NCBI GenBank assembly: GCA_002917075.1
Contig: NTMA01000001.1
Location: 1,178,001-1,242,000 of the forward strand
Length of the DNA: 64,000 bases
Origin: Hawksworthiomyces lignivorus
Taxonomy: Eukaryota > Ascomycota > Sordariomycetes > Ophiostomatales > Ophiostomataceae
Reading direction: 5' to 3'
Position 1 is the first letter of the stretch, and each line of letters opens with the position of its first letter. The notes beneath the pieces were generated by a model. It did not search any database. It saw only the letters and a program-made list of their open reading frames with translations, and had not been told where the DNA came from. Below are positions 21,561 through 32,673 of the stretch, piece by piece. A program made the translations under genes and the position numbers.

Positions 21561-22684
21561 ATGCAGCTGGCGCAGTTTCGGTTGCAAATACGGGGAGTGG
21601 TGGCGCCAATGTTGGCTGCTTCCGGCAGCAGCGTAGCTGTGTGCACGAGAGGAATCATGTCGCCATTGGCAAACCCATTGGTGCGACGACCTCAACCGAA
21701 CCTCCTCGTTGCTGCGAACAGAGCTGTTGAAAGTCAGCGCCACGCCTCGGTGAAAGCACAAGGCGCATACAAGCTTAAAAACAAGAAGACGCTACCAAAA
21801 AAGCTAGGTGCCAAACGAGTTGGTGGTGAGTTTATTGGCTATCTATTTTATGCTTGCGAACCTCTTTTGCTGAAGTTTCTCTCTTTTTCCAAGACCAATA
21901 CGTTCTTCCTGGTACAATCATATACAAGCAGCGAGGCACTCTTTGGCATGCCGGAGAGAATGCCATCCTCGGTCGTGACCACACCATCCATGCGGCCGTA
22001 GCTGGGTTTGTTAAGTACTACCGCGACCCGGCACGGCATCCGGAGCGCCAGTACATCGGCATTACGTTCGACCGAAATGATACCCTGCCTTACTCACCAC
22101 TAGCCGCGCGAAAGAGAAAGTTGGGCTTGGTGGCAGTACCACGGAAAGCAGCGCCGGCATTTGAACCCGTGACCAAGAGCGGCATCCCGTGGCGGGTGAT
22201 TCGAAAAGAAAATGCGCCTGCAGTTGATCCGCGGAAGTTGGCAGTAGAGTCTACAGAGGCTGTAGACCCAGACGTTGCAGCTATGGAGGCGGCTGAGGCG
22301 GCAGTAGATACCCCTAGCTCCAATAAAAAGGAGTCAAAAGCGACACGCGCCGCCCGGAGATGGAATGCATATGTCCGCATCAAGCGATCCAACCGTGTGT
22401 TGTACCTTGGCAACAATTACAGTTATCGCGAGTCTAATGTCCAGATCGGCCGACTCATGGGAACACATAAGGGCAAGACACCAGGAACGCAGCGCTATGG
22501 TAGCAGACATACTATGTTGCGCCATCGGCGAAAGCGGCGGGACGAACAGTTGCGACAGCAACGAGAGCTAGAGCGACAGCAGAGGACACTTGATCTGGCG
22601 CAGAAGCAAGGACGGTCGGCTACAAAGGCGGCAAGCTCGGCCTCGGGGAAAAAGGGCAAAGATGGCAAGAAATCCAAAAAATGA
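21561..22684 (+). CDS. MRP7: Mitochondrial large-subunit ribosomal protein bL27m
   Basis: Exons 21561-21825 and 21894-22684 encode 351 aa. The intron (GTGAGT...TCCAAG) rebuilds GAKRVGDQYVLPGTIIYKQR, the core bL27 motif. The N terminus is Arg-rich, Ser-rich and poor in acids, as expected of a mitochondrial targeting sequence. HASVKAQGAYKLKNKKT leads into the L27 domain (about residues 68-150: GTLWHAGENAILGRDHTIHA, GFVKYYRDP). Behind it is a long fungal-specific C-terminal extension containing WNAYVRIKRSNRVLYLGNNY and a Lys/Gln/Arg-rich tail (SGKKGKDGKKSKK). Bacterial L27 is about 85 aa. The extension is usual for fungal MRP7 proteins, which sit near the peptidyl transferase centre of the mitoribosome. 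Confidence 0.95.
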
Positions 22685-23808
22685 AGGAGGTCTTCTACAT
22701 GGTGTGTTGTTGTAAGATAACGTGCGTCGCTTGCATATGTACAAAATGTACATTTTGTTTTTCTTCACCTCCCATTCGCTTAATCCCTTCACATGAAGAG
22801 CATAAGGCAAACAGTAGTCATAACTATCGACCACCTATATTAGCACAAAGAGCGAATAGAAAGGCTGGGAGAAATACAGCCCGCACATTTCTTGAACGTT
22901 TATTATGCGGCTTAAAGGCCATGCTGGAAATCTAAACTCGGAACCTGTGGCGTTGTTCTTTCTGTTCTAGTAGAGGCTGGTGGCTACTACACTGAGAAGA
23001 TCAGACGCGAAGAATAATACGATATAATTCTCAGGCGGCTGAAGACTTATCTGCTTTTTGTAATATATTTTGCTTTATTTAATATAAAACTGGAGGTGGC
23101 CAGCGTTGTTTGTTGCTTTGTCGGTCACTTTTTTTTTGCTGTGGCTGTAGCTGCTGGCCTGGCCAACCATCGCTTTGTTTGGCGCCCACTACCCCAAATT
23201 TATTAAGCATACAGCAGAATGTGACCCGCCACCGGGTTCCCAAAACCACCAATGCCCCGCTAAAGAAACAATAATCGGCGGTCGTCCAGAGCCTCACAGC
23301 TAGTTTTGATGTTGCATTTCTGCCAATCAACAAACAGTAACCATATTCTGCCTTCATCTCTGTCCATAATTTCTTGGTACGCGTTGGTAAAAGTATGTAC
23401 CAGCGCAGCCGAGTACTTTTCTGAGCTTCCATTCTCTTTATTTATCCTATCATTTTCTTGTATTCTTAATTCTTTGATTTGCTTTCTTTTATAAATTGAA
23501 TGATTCTCGTGTGTTCACCTTCCGTTGGCTGGGAAACTTCATGCGGATCAACACAAGCAATTTTCAACGATTCTGGTTCACCTCCAGTCTTTTGATTTCA
23601 TGATGGTTGGGGACAAGAGTGGCGCCTGGCCTCATTTTGACGGGCTTGGAGCTTGTAGTGGCTGGTGTTTGATTGAGCACAAAAGTATATAGAAAGAAGA
23701 TGATACCGTGCTCTGAGAGCTTCTGACATGGAAGGTTTGGACTTAGAGCGGACGACATTCTCTTTCTACCAATATTTCAATAGTCAAACAGTCTTAACCA
23801 AAGAACAA
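22685..23808. other. Intergenic region
   Basis: About 1.1 kb between two plus-strand genes, holding the bL27m 3' flank and the peroxidase promoter. There is a poly-T run near 23130. An upstream ATG in the peroxidase frame at 23728 would extend the protein by 27 residues and is not preferred. No RNA or second gene is seen. Confidence 0.55.
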
Positions 23809-24989
23809 ATGGCTCTAAAAGCAGTTGTGCCTCTTATTCTGTTGGCTGCGGGCATAGCTAACGCCTACCCTGGCATGGGCAAACTGCTCGCGGAACTGCA
23901 ACAGCAACATCACCACAACAGCCGTGCGCCGGCTGGCTTTCTCGGATCAACCAAAATTCTTGGGGATCTTGCCAATCTGCCTGATAGTGCTCTGTCCCCA
24001 GTAGGCGCTGATATCAAGGCTATCCTCGGCGGAGATGGTCAGCCCCTCGGCAATGACATTCCCTTATATGATGCGCCAGGGCCTCTAGGATCGCCGGCTT
24101 GCACCGCGGATGCTTGCTGCGTTTATAAGTATGCCATGCTGGCGATGGCGCCGCTGTTCTCTGATCCAGTAACGGGTGGCTGCTCCGCCCTAGCTCGGGG
24201 CGCCATCCGCCTGGGGTTTCACGATGCCGCTACGTGGAACTTTGACGCAGGCTATGGCGGAGGTGGTGCTGATGGTTCAGTTCTGCTGTCTGCTGGAGAG
24301 CTAGGTCGGTCTGTAAGCGCCGGCTTGGAAGCCATTGGAAATCAGACAATGCAGTGGTATAACACGTTTCATCGGTATGGTGCTTCGATGGCGGATCTGA
24401 TCCAGCTCGGCGCTATGACGGCCGTCGTTAGGTGCCCGGGAGGGCCCCGGATGCGCTTCTATGTGGGGCGGGTGGACAACAGCAACGAGGCCCCGGACGG
24501 TCTGCTCCCAGAGCCAACAAACAGCGCAGAGAGCATTGCCGCCTTATTCGAAGCCAAGTCATTTACGCCGGGTGGTCTGGCAGCGCTCATCGGTGCGCAC
24601 ACGGTGAGTCAGCAGTTCTACTCAGCGCCCCCTTTCTCAGGAGACAGCCAAGACGGAACACCGGGGACGTGGGACAACAACTATTACAACACCACAATCT
24701 CAGCCGCGTCACCACCACCGGGAGTATACAAGTTTCCCAGCGATGTGGCACTTGCCCAGTACAGTGAGACCGCATCTTCGTTTCAATATTTTGGCTCGCA
24801 AGCGGGGCGCGCAGTTTGGCAATCGGTAGGTTATCTTGTACTGCCATTTTTGCCATGGATTCTTACTAACACAGCTTGGAATAGGCATTTGCAGCAGAAT
24901 ATCTCCGCCTAAGCCTTCTCGGAGTCTACAATCTAAACACCATGACAGACTGCACCAAAGTCTTGCCTATGTCTACATTTACTGGGTAA
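23809..24989 (+). CDS. Secreted class II heme peroxidase (ligninase family)
   Basis: Exons 23809-24825 and 24885-24989 (intron GTAGGT, branch ACTAAC, ATAG) give 373 aa. The signal peptide is MALKAVVPLILLAAGIANA. The distal heme side is clear: ARGAIRLGFHDAATWN carries the catalytic Arg and His, followed by the Ca-binding GGGGADGSVLL. The proximal ligand is in GGLAALIGAHTVSQQF. AMTAVVRCPGGPRMRFYVGR is also conserved in class II enzymes. The second exon supplies AFAAEYLRLSLLGVYNL and the last Cys (TDCTKVLP). N-glycosylation sequons are visible (NQT, NTT). The enzyme would use H2O2 to oxidise phenolics outside the cell. I see no clear manganese site or exposed catalytic Trp, so ligninolytic power should not be assumed. 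His/Gln-rich sequence follows the signal. Confidence 0.92.
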
Positions 24990-26647
24990 AAATTATGAGC
25001 TCTCGACGGGATTTTAGTGATATTTCCCTTCCCCATTCTCTGGATTACCAGTAGTTTGCAGCAGGTACTTGTAGGGTTCTATTTGGGGGGAGAGGGATGC
25101 GGGGAGGCATTTGGGTCTTTTATTGTGGGTATAGGAGGCGTGTTGGTCTTGAGACAACTTGGGCGTTTAATCATGAGTTATGGCATCTGCATACCTTATC
25201 TTACAGTGCATAGTACAGTATTTACAGCGAATTTTTATGATAAAGCATTAGCAGTACTTGGGTTGCTGCAATAGAATGTTTGTACTTGCCCACGATGCTA
25301 CCAACCTACTCCATACAGGTCTGCACATTTTACGAACGGGTTACACGTACACGTATATGCTTAAGTGCAGCGGATTGGATAAAGAGGGGTAAATAAACAG
25401 GCCACTCAAGGGTGAACGCGTTGAATGTTGTGGATCCGATGGTCCAGCCAGAAAATAGCCAATGAGACATGACCAAGGCGCGCTGTGCACCGGAACTTAA
25501 ATTGGGTCAATCAGGCTAGACGCGTTGATTGGCCTAAGTACCCTCGCTCTTCACTTTTCTGCAAGTTCCCTCTGGCACTAATGCTGGCCCTCTTTTGGCG
25601 GACGAATCGCTGCTGAGCCCTTGGCTTGCGTATGATACAGGAGGTCCTGCACGGCCAAAGGCAGTGCAACAAAGTACTCGAAAATGGCCGTTGGTCAACA
25701 CCACTCCCGTCGCTCAACCAGATTTTTGCCCTTGCTCGATTCTTTGCTCTCCCTTGTCTCATTTTTCTTACTTGCTTGAACTGTGGTCACACTTGCATGA
25801 TGACCAGAGTCTCTTGTCTCTACCTCTTGCCTAGTAGCAGCATGCTCTCCTGATGATGTATTGTCTGGGGTCTCAGCGCGTACGATTTAATCTGCACTAT
25901 TTCTGGGCAGTTTGGATGATGCATATTGCTTCTCCCGTCATGCGTCTGAAGGCGCTCCTAAAACAGCCTCTGCTTCGTTGAGCCCCAAGACTCCTTCTTC
26001 TTCAGACCCCTACTGGCTCTGATGCTGCTTCTTGTAGCTTTAGTTTTCTTGGATCCTCCTGCACACCAAGACCAACTGTTGTCACCTTTGTATTGGACAT
26101 CTAGCAATTTGAAAGAAGGACCGTAGAAGTTGGGAGGGGGAAGACTCTCATATGTTGACTATTGGTTGAACCGCGACATATTTTACTGTATCTGTTAAGC
26201 ACGGGCTGCCCAACTGCCCCATTCCATATCAAGTTTTTTGTTAACGAGGACCCAAAATCGAGGCCAAGTGCTATTTTACGACGCTTCTGCAGTCGTCGAA
26301 CAATGTAGTTTTAGACTAGAACAGCTTGGGCCACATCCGTCTCCCTCCCCTTCTTGCTCCCCCCTTTCCCACCCTTCTACCGTAGGATTTCTGGCTGAAC
26401 GTTACCTTCTTGTTGCAATTTAATCTTTCTTCTTTCTCTTCTTCCTCTGTTCTTTATACTCACTAGATCCTTCCTTCTTCATATCATCGTGGATAGCAAC
26501 TTTTTGCCTCTTTCTCATCAGCCTTATTTATCTTTCAATTCGTGCTTGTTCCTATTTCAGTTGCCACAAAGACCTCCACGTCGCCGGTCTTATTCGAATT
26601 GTATCTATTTGACTTCCACACTAGCACCGGTTGTACGCAGCACAAGC
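24990..26647. other. Long intergenic region
   Basis: 1.66 kb with only short, domain-free open frames, such as at 25595-25834. It is pyrimidine-rich near 26330-26480, just before the next gene. It probably holds a long promoter and 5' UTR of the KEN-box gene. Confidence 0.55.
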
Positions 26648-28107
26648 ATGGCGACGGTTGTCCGGCATCCTTTTGCTCCCATCGATGGTGCTCGACTGCA
26701 GGCTCTGACGAGCACAAAAAATAGACAAAATGGTATGTCTTGAATGACTCCCACGCGAATATTCATACTATATACCAGATGTGCACCCGCGTTATTTTCA
26801 CTACTGTTGTCTTGTATTTCGCTACGACTCTTCCATCCCCTTTCTTGCCCTCTCGTCATTCTCGCATCACTTTTGAGGCGCCTATCGCATGGCTAACCGA
26901 GTCCACAGCAATTCTTTCTCCTGTGGCCAAAAGAAAAGTGCCGACTGCTTGGGCTCCTGAAACGGATGATGCCGAAAATGTAGACCCAGGTTCATTCTCA
27001 AAGCGCTGCAAAGGGGTAGATGGATTCTCACCCATTAAGAATGCTGCCACGAAGAAATCGCCTTTCACATTGGTGACTGCTGTCCGCTCTACCGACAACA
27101 CAGCCGAATCAATCAAGACTCCCTCGGCTTTCTCTTCACGAGCACGAACAGTTCTGAAACCGAAGGCTCCTTCTACCAAACTTGGAGGTTCTGGCAGCAG
27201 AGCCGCCCACCTGCCGACACCGGATCACTCGACTACTTCAATTGGTGGCCGCAGTGCTTCCGCTCGGGCGTCCTTTTCTCGGCGTGGCGGTATACTCTCT
27301 AGTCGCCGCCGACTTACGACCGGGTTTAACCGCTCAAGTGTGGCATCTTCCAACTACGGCTCCGCTGCACCATTTTCCCTTGACGCAGCGCTCAAAGGGA
27401 CGTTATCCACATATGAAGCGCGTCTGACATCATCGTCTCTTGCTCTGGATAGTGGTTCTATAGAATCTTCTTGGAATTTCGACATCCACGAAGACACGCC
27501 GGAGCAGGAGATGACCAATCTGTTGCAGCATAGTACGTGTGTCTTGGATATAAGCAGCGATGAGGAGTCTGAGCAGAAAGCGCGGCGCGAGCGTGCTGAA
27601 GGTCGCGATAAAGAAAACATTCCGCCGCCAAACGATATCAGCCAGACTAGTCTGCGTAACAACGGGCAAGTGACTTCACCAGAGACGCTAGCGGTAGATG
27701 AAAACGACATGACGGTGGAAAAGTTGCGCAACCCCCTGGCCCAGCTGAACGCAGCCGATTTCTATGCTAGTGGTTGCGATGAGGCGTCTGTTGTATTTGT
27801 TCAGGACGAAGAAGATGTTGATGAGGCCGCAGCTCTTGAACAAAGAGCCCTGTCAGAAGATCATAACGAGGCTGCTACTGATGAAGCACTCGGCGCCGAG
27901 TCGTTACAACTCGATACGCCTCTCACGTCTATGGCTCCCAGCTCTGTAGAGGCTATAATGGGTTGCCAGGAAATACCTGGCCCTCAGGCAGCGTTGTTGG
28001 AGCCAATTGAAGGCACGGGCGAGAGTTTCCAGTTGTGGGAAAGTGGCAGTGCGAAAGACGACGAATGTGCCATATCAGCCGAGCCAACAACGGACCCCTT
28101 GATGTGA
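26648..28107 (+). CDS. KEN-box protein, possible APC/C substrate
   Basis: Exons 26648-26732 and 26909-28107 give 427 aa. The intron starts GTATGT and ends GGCTAACCGAGTCCACAG, a clean fungal branch point and acceptor. It joins LTSTKNRQN to AILSPVAKRK. The protein is largely disordered, Ser/Thr/Pro-rich, and acidic toward the C terminus. It carries a canonical KEN box in GRDKENIPPP, a second DDAENVDPG motif, several RxxL candidates (SSRRRLTTG, ARTVLKPK) and proline-directed phosphorylation-type sites (LPTPD, TKKSPF). These are features of mitotic APC/C substrates such as securin, but I cannot align it to any known securin. No catalytic domain. The neighbours are nucleotide-metabolism genes. Confidence 0.75.
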
Positions 28108-28728
28108 AGATGTAATTATTGCTGCTATTGCTACTTTTTTTTGGTTTCCTTAAGGCTGGTGGGGGTATTTTTCGGATCGGAGGTTGGCTTTTGGATCAAG
28201 CCTAGCCGGGAGCGCCGTTGCTACTCAGGATATTTTCATGGCGCGTGATTGGATTTGTGTTTATCTTTTTGAGGCGTTCTTGTATTGTCCATCTGCTTTT
28301 CTCACGGGTTTTGGATGGGTGTTGGCGGTTGCGCTGAAGTGACTTTGCCGTTTACATTATCTATGTTCGGGCGTTAGGGAATTGGATCTAGGGACTGGAT
28401 TTACGTATAGTATTTCATATTTCAAAGTTATCATTTTCCATTTTTCGGTCTATTCATGATTTGCTAATTCTGATGCAAAAATTGTAGAATCGTCATTAAA
28501 CTGAATTTTTACAATACAAAGCCCATGCCAGGGGTCGAACGTCCATTCAGAACTACTAGCCGACACGTGATCTCGCGTGGTGAGGGGCGCCAGTAACCGT
28601 GTGGTCTGACAGATTTGGACAAGAGCTCTTGGACATTAGCGCTCTCCAGCGAGTCCTACCGGACAATTACAATTACTTATGCTTTCCGAAATCCCTTGAG
28701 AATATATCTGACTTTTGAGCATTTAATA
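28108..28728. other. Intergenic region
   Basis: 3' flank of the KEN-box gene and promoter of thymidylate kinase. Nothing recognisable. A tRNA-like T-loop string near 28530 was examined and does not fold. Confidence 0.55.
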
Positions 28729-29674
28729 ATGGAGAAATCTCCTGCAAATACAGAAGGCGTTGAAATGCCTGATCCTGTCCGCGGCGCGCTTGTGGTGTTG
28801 GAAGGCTTAGACCGCAGTGGCAAGACAACGCAAGTAGAGCTCCTAGAAGAACAGCTTGCCAGGCAGGGGAGACAGGTTAAGATCTTTCGATTTCCAGGTC
28901 GGTATTTAAAGTTGTGTTTCATTATAAAAATTATGGCAGCCCTTCAGCACAGCTCTAACTACTCTCTTCAGATCGGAGCACGCCAATTGGGCAGTTAATT
29001 GATAGCTACCTCAAGAGTCAGGTTGACATGGACGACCACGTCATTCACCTTCTTTTCTCTGCAAATCGATGGGAAGCCGTGTACGTGCATCTCAAAGTGC
29101 TTACTTAAAATAGTTACGCTTTGTAGTTGCAGCTGCTAATAAGAGCCCGTGTAGAAAATCAATCACGGATCTTCTCGCAAAAGGCGTCACAGTTCTCTGC
29201 GACCGTTATTACTATAGTGGCATGGTTTATTCCGCCGCCAAACAAAACCCACTTCTATCTCTGGCTTGGGCCCGGGCACCAGAAGTTGGGCTCCCGCGGC
29301 CCGATCTGGTCGTGTTCCTGGACTTAGAAGAGGCCCAGGCAAAGGCACGTGGCGGTTGGGGAGACGAGGTCTATGAAAAAGCGGAGATGCAACGCCGAGT
29401 ACGCAATCTATTTTGGGGCCTGAGTTTTGGACGCATTGAAGCGACAACCAACGGAACCTTGGCTTCTGGTGTGGGGGGTGGAACACAAAGTATACAATCC
29501 CCTTCTGCGGCCGCTAGAGAACTGATCTTTCGGCAGGAAGAAGAAGATTTATACGTGATTGATGCATCTGCCAGTGCCGAGGAAGTCGCCAGCTCTATAT
29601 GGAAGGTGGTCCTCCCACGGGTCGATGCGGTGGCAAGAGGTGAAATAGGACGAAGTGTGCGGCGAGTATCATAG
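28729..29674 (+). CDS. CDC8: Thymidylate kinase
   Basis: Phosphorylates dTMP to dTDP for DNA synthesis. Exons 28729-28897, 28972-29080 and 29155-29674 encode 265 aa. Intron 1 (GTCGGT...CTTCAG) rebuilds IFRFPDRSTPIGQLID, the DR[TS] signature. Intron 2 (GTACGT...GTGTAG) rebuilds ANRWEAVKSITDLLAKG. The P-loop is LEGLDRSGKTTQ (about residues 24-35). The dTMP-binding VLCDRYYYSGMVYSAAK and the PDLVVFLDL strand are present. An extra Gly/Ser/Thr-rich stretch (TTNGTLASGVGGGTQS) interrupts the lid/C-terminal region and makes it longer than the about 215 aa of the yeast enzyme. The start at 28729 (MEKSPANTEG) follows an upstream in-frame ATG that would add residues unlike the family. Confidence 0.95.
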
Positions 29675-29988
29675 GCAAGAGAGAAGAGATTGGCTGCAGA
29701 ATATTTGTTGCAAGCAGAAGAAGCAAAGTACTGCTGAATGCATAACCAAGCAGCCGCAGGCGTGGCTGTAATATAATAAGACCAACAATAAAACAAATGT
29801 GCCCTCCAAATAACTTTCCATGCCGTGTTGAGCCAACAATTATGGAAACCAACGCCGTAACAAAATGCCATCATCCCAAAGTAGACAAATGTGCTGTTGA
29901 AGTTCACATCGCCTTGCCCAAAAAAAAAAAGTAAAACCCAGGGACATAGTATCATCTAGTCGTACCAGAACATACTCGAAACAAGAAA
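29675..29988. other. Convergent 3' flanks
   Basis: 314 bp between the CDC8 and FOL2 stops, with a poly-A run near 29922-29932. No gene. Confidence 0.6.
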
Positions 29989-30997
29989 CTAATGGCGGTT
30001 GACCCCAACTAGGCTGAGAAATTCGTTGCGCGTCTTTTCCTTTCGTTCGAAGCAGCCCAGTACGCAACTGGTAATGGTTGTGGCTGTAGACTTTTCCACG
30101 CCTCTCATAACCATGCAGAGGTGGCTCGATTCCATGACGACCGCGACGCCCTGTGGTTGCAAGACTTCCATGATAGCATTGGCTACTTCCTTAGTCAAAC
30201 GCTCCTGTATTTGCAAACGCCGGCTGAACATCTCAGCGATGCGTGGCAACTTCGAGATGCCGATAACTGAGTGGAAAGGGATGTAGCCAATGTGCATCTG
30301 GAGAGTCAGTCAAGAAAATACAAGCGCACCCTTTCCCCTGTCTGCTTACCTTTCCTGTAAAAGGTACCATGTGATGCTCACACATGCTGAAGATCTCGAT
30401 GTCCTTGACAATAACCATCTCGTTATGGCCCTCGTGGAAGATGGCATTATTCACAATGTCGCGCACGTTCTGTTGATAGCCCTTGGTGAAAAACAATAGA
30501 GCCTTGGCATATCGGCTCGGCGTGTCAAGGAGGCCTGACCGGTCAGGGTCTTCACCAACACATTCTAAGATTGTGCGAACCGCTCCAGTCATCTTTACCA
30601 GGCGCTTTGCTTTCGCATCCTCATCTTCCTCAAGCCGTGCGCGGGTGCCAATGCTTGGTCGGCTCAAGCCATCAAAATCAATCACTGGACTTGGCGAGCG
30701 AGTCTTAGGCGTTTGCACAGGACTCGGCGACCGCGTCTTGGCCGATGACTCTGGTTCATCGCGGGGGTCCCGAGCCGCTTTGCTCATGCTATGCCGGCGC
30801 TTTGGTTTCGTGTAGGCCCCATCAGAATTACGTGACTTGTGCTTTTTCTTTTGTTTTTTTGCAGAGTCACCATCTTCGCCATGCCGTCGGCGCTTTTCGC
30901 CGTTCAGCGGAAGCGGAGTGAGAGCGGCTTGTCCAGCACCAGGTGATCGCCTCTGCCGGCCTGTGCCGCTAGACTCACCTCTTTCCGGATCGGCCAT
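29989..30997 (-). CDS. FOL2: GTP cyclohydrolase I
   Basis: Converts GTP to 7,8-dihydroneopterin triphosphate, the first step to folate and tetrahydrobiopterin. Exons 30997-30350 and 30297-29989 encode 318 aa. The intron (GTAAGC...CTCCAG) joins MVPFTGK to [17 protein letters not shown]. Zinc and catalytic motifs are visible: [11 protein letters not shown] (Cys and His ligands), [21 protein letters not shown] and [10 protein letters not shown] (second Cys). The first 125 residues are a Lys/Arg/Ser-rich extension with basic clusters ([25 protein letters not shown]) and a doubled KTRSPSP motif. Fungal enzymes often have an N-terminal extension, but this one looks like a nuclear targeting or regulatory tail. 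It shares a divergent promoter with TAF11. Confidence 0.96.
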
Positions 30998-31483
30998 TAT
31001 GCCTGAATGAGGATTTAGCAGGATAGGTTCGCGGCTAGGTGCTACGTCCCTTTTGATTGCTGGTTTTTAATTGCTAGGGGAGAGGAGGTAAAAACATAAT
31101 GCATATTCATTAGGACAGCAAACGAAGTCTTCTTTTCTAGCACCTTTTTTTTAGCTGCCGACTAGCGGAGAAGACCTTTTTTTTTGGTATGTAGCTGCCG
31201 TGTTCATTAGAGCATATCTTATCGGGTGTCTTAGTTTAGCGCTGACGTCAAATCTGTGGCTTGCCTACATGCGCCACATTAAATACCAGCCTCGCTGCGT
31301 GTCGCGTCTTCACACTGGATTCTAGCGATCTATTTCTCGCCCCATCCTTTCCGAGGCCTTTCAGAAACCATAAAGCTCTCTTTGCGGCATTCGGACCAGT
31401 CTCACTCCACCTATTAATTCTTCTCAAAATCTCATCATTTGTCTCTTATTTACGTCTCTCTATAGTTTTTTCTTCGAGACAGC
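30998..31483. promoter_or_regulatory. Divergent promoter between FOL2 and TAF11
   Basis: 486 bp with T-tracts near 31147 and 31178 and CT-rich sequence just before the TAF11 start. No gene. Confidence 0.5.
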
Positions 31484-32673
31484 ATGTCTTCTCACCCATC
31501 GCCGTCGCAGCTTCCAGCGATCAGTACGATCGGCCTCCAAAAGAAGAAACGGGGAGCTGCTGATGGGTCGCCATCGCCGGCCCTAAAACGGCGCAAGGCG
31601 TCCAACATATCCGTGACATCTCTCCCGACGTCCCACCCACTTCGCCAGACTTCATTTCCTCCCGAAGATGCTACGGCAATGACTCCTTTCTCGGCCCGAT
31701 CTCCGTCGGTCGACATAGATAATATGAGCTTGGTGAGCGGCGGAGGACAAAGTGCCGCAGCGGCTCCTGCAAAGAAGCGACGGGGGCGGAAGCCAAAAGC
31801 AGAAAAACTACGCGAACAGACGCCGAGCGTTGTGGGAGCTGGTAACAAGAGTGTATTGACAAGCACCAGTGCTGTGAGTGGTAATGGCCCTAAGAGCAGC
31901 ACTGGTGTACCTGGCGGCGGCGAAGCTGCTGGTGCGGATGATGATGATGGCGATGGCGATATGCCAGACTCAGGAGCTGCTACTGCGAAGCGGACAGATG
32001 AAGAACGCAAAGAGGAGAAAAGGCTTCGAGCGGCACTCGTGGCGTGTATGGATATCGACCAGTATGAACGCATCTCAGCATGGCGTGCCGCTAAACTCCC
32101 AGACGCTGTAATACGCAGGGTAGGTATCTTTTTTCCCTCTCTCTCTTCCTCTCTCCTTTTGCTTTGAACTCTTGGGCAAGAATAAACCAAGACCGGTGCA
32201 GCTTCTTTTCTAACACTTCGTCTCACCAACAGCTCGTCAACGCAACGGTCTCCCAGTCTGTTCCGTCATCGGTAGTCACCGCGGTTCGTTCTGTCACAAA
32301 GTATTTTCTCACCGATCTCATAACAAATGCACAAAAAGTCCAGGACGAGTGGATTGCAGCAGGAAACGAAGAGCAAGCAGCAGATCCTTGGCCGGGAATG
32401 GTGCTGTCTCGCGGCGAACCTAAAGTCAGAGAGCTCTACGAAAAGCAAGCTACGCTGGCAATCCCCGAGTGGGAGCCGGAAACAGCCGATCACATCCTAA
32501 AAGAACCTCCTAAGGGCCCATTACGACCCGACCATTTAAGAGAGGCGTGGCGCCGTTACAAGTCGTCAGTTCAAGGCAAAACGGCAGGTGCGCTAGATCT
32601 TTGGCATGCACAGCAAAGTACAGGAGTAGAACGGTTCCCAGCACGAACAGGTGGACGAAGAATCTTTAAATGA
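31484..32673 (+). CDS. TAF11: TFIID subunit TAF11
   Basis: Exons 31484-32119 and 32233-32673 encode 358 aa. The intron (GTAGGT...CAACAG) falls inside the histone fold and joins PDAVIRR to LVNATVSQSVPSSV. The histone-fold domain (about residues 180-265) includes MDIDQYERISAWRAAKLPDA and VVTAVRSVTKYFLTDLITNA, characteristic of TAF11, which pairs with TAF13 in TFIID. PLRPDHLREAWRRYK follows, as in fungal copies. The N-terminal half is low complexity with basic clusters (KKKRGAADG, KRRKAS, AKKRRGRKPKAEK, the last like an AT-hook). The GC/purine bias and the lack of structure there are normal for fungal TAFs. Confidence 0.94.

Noticed and set aside
28500..28600. tRNA-like T-loop string (GGGGTCGAAC)
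   Set aside because: The flanking bases do not form a T-stem, and no acceptor or anticodon arm can be drawn on either strand.
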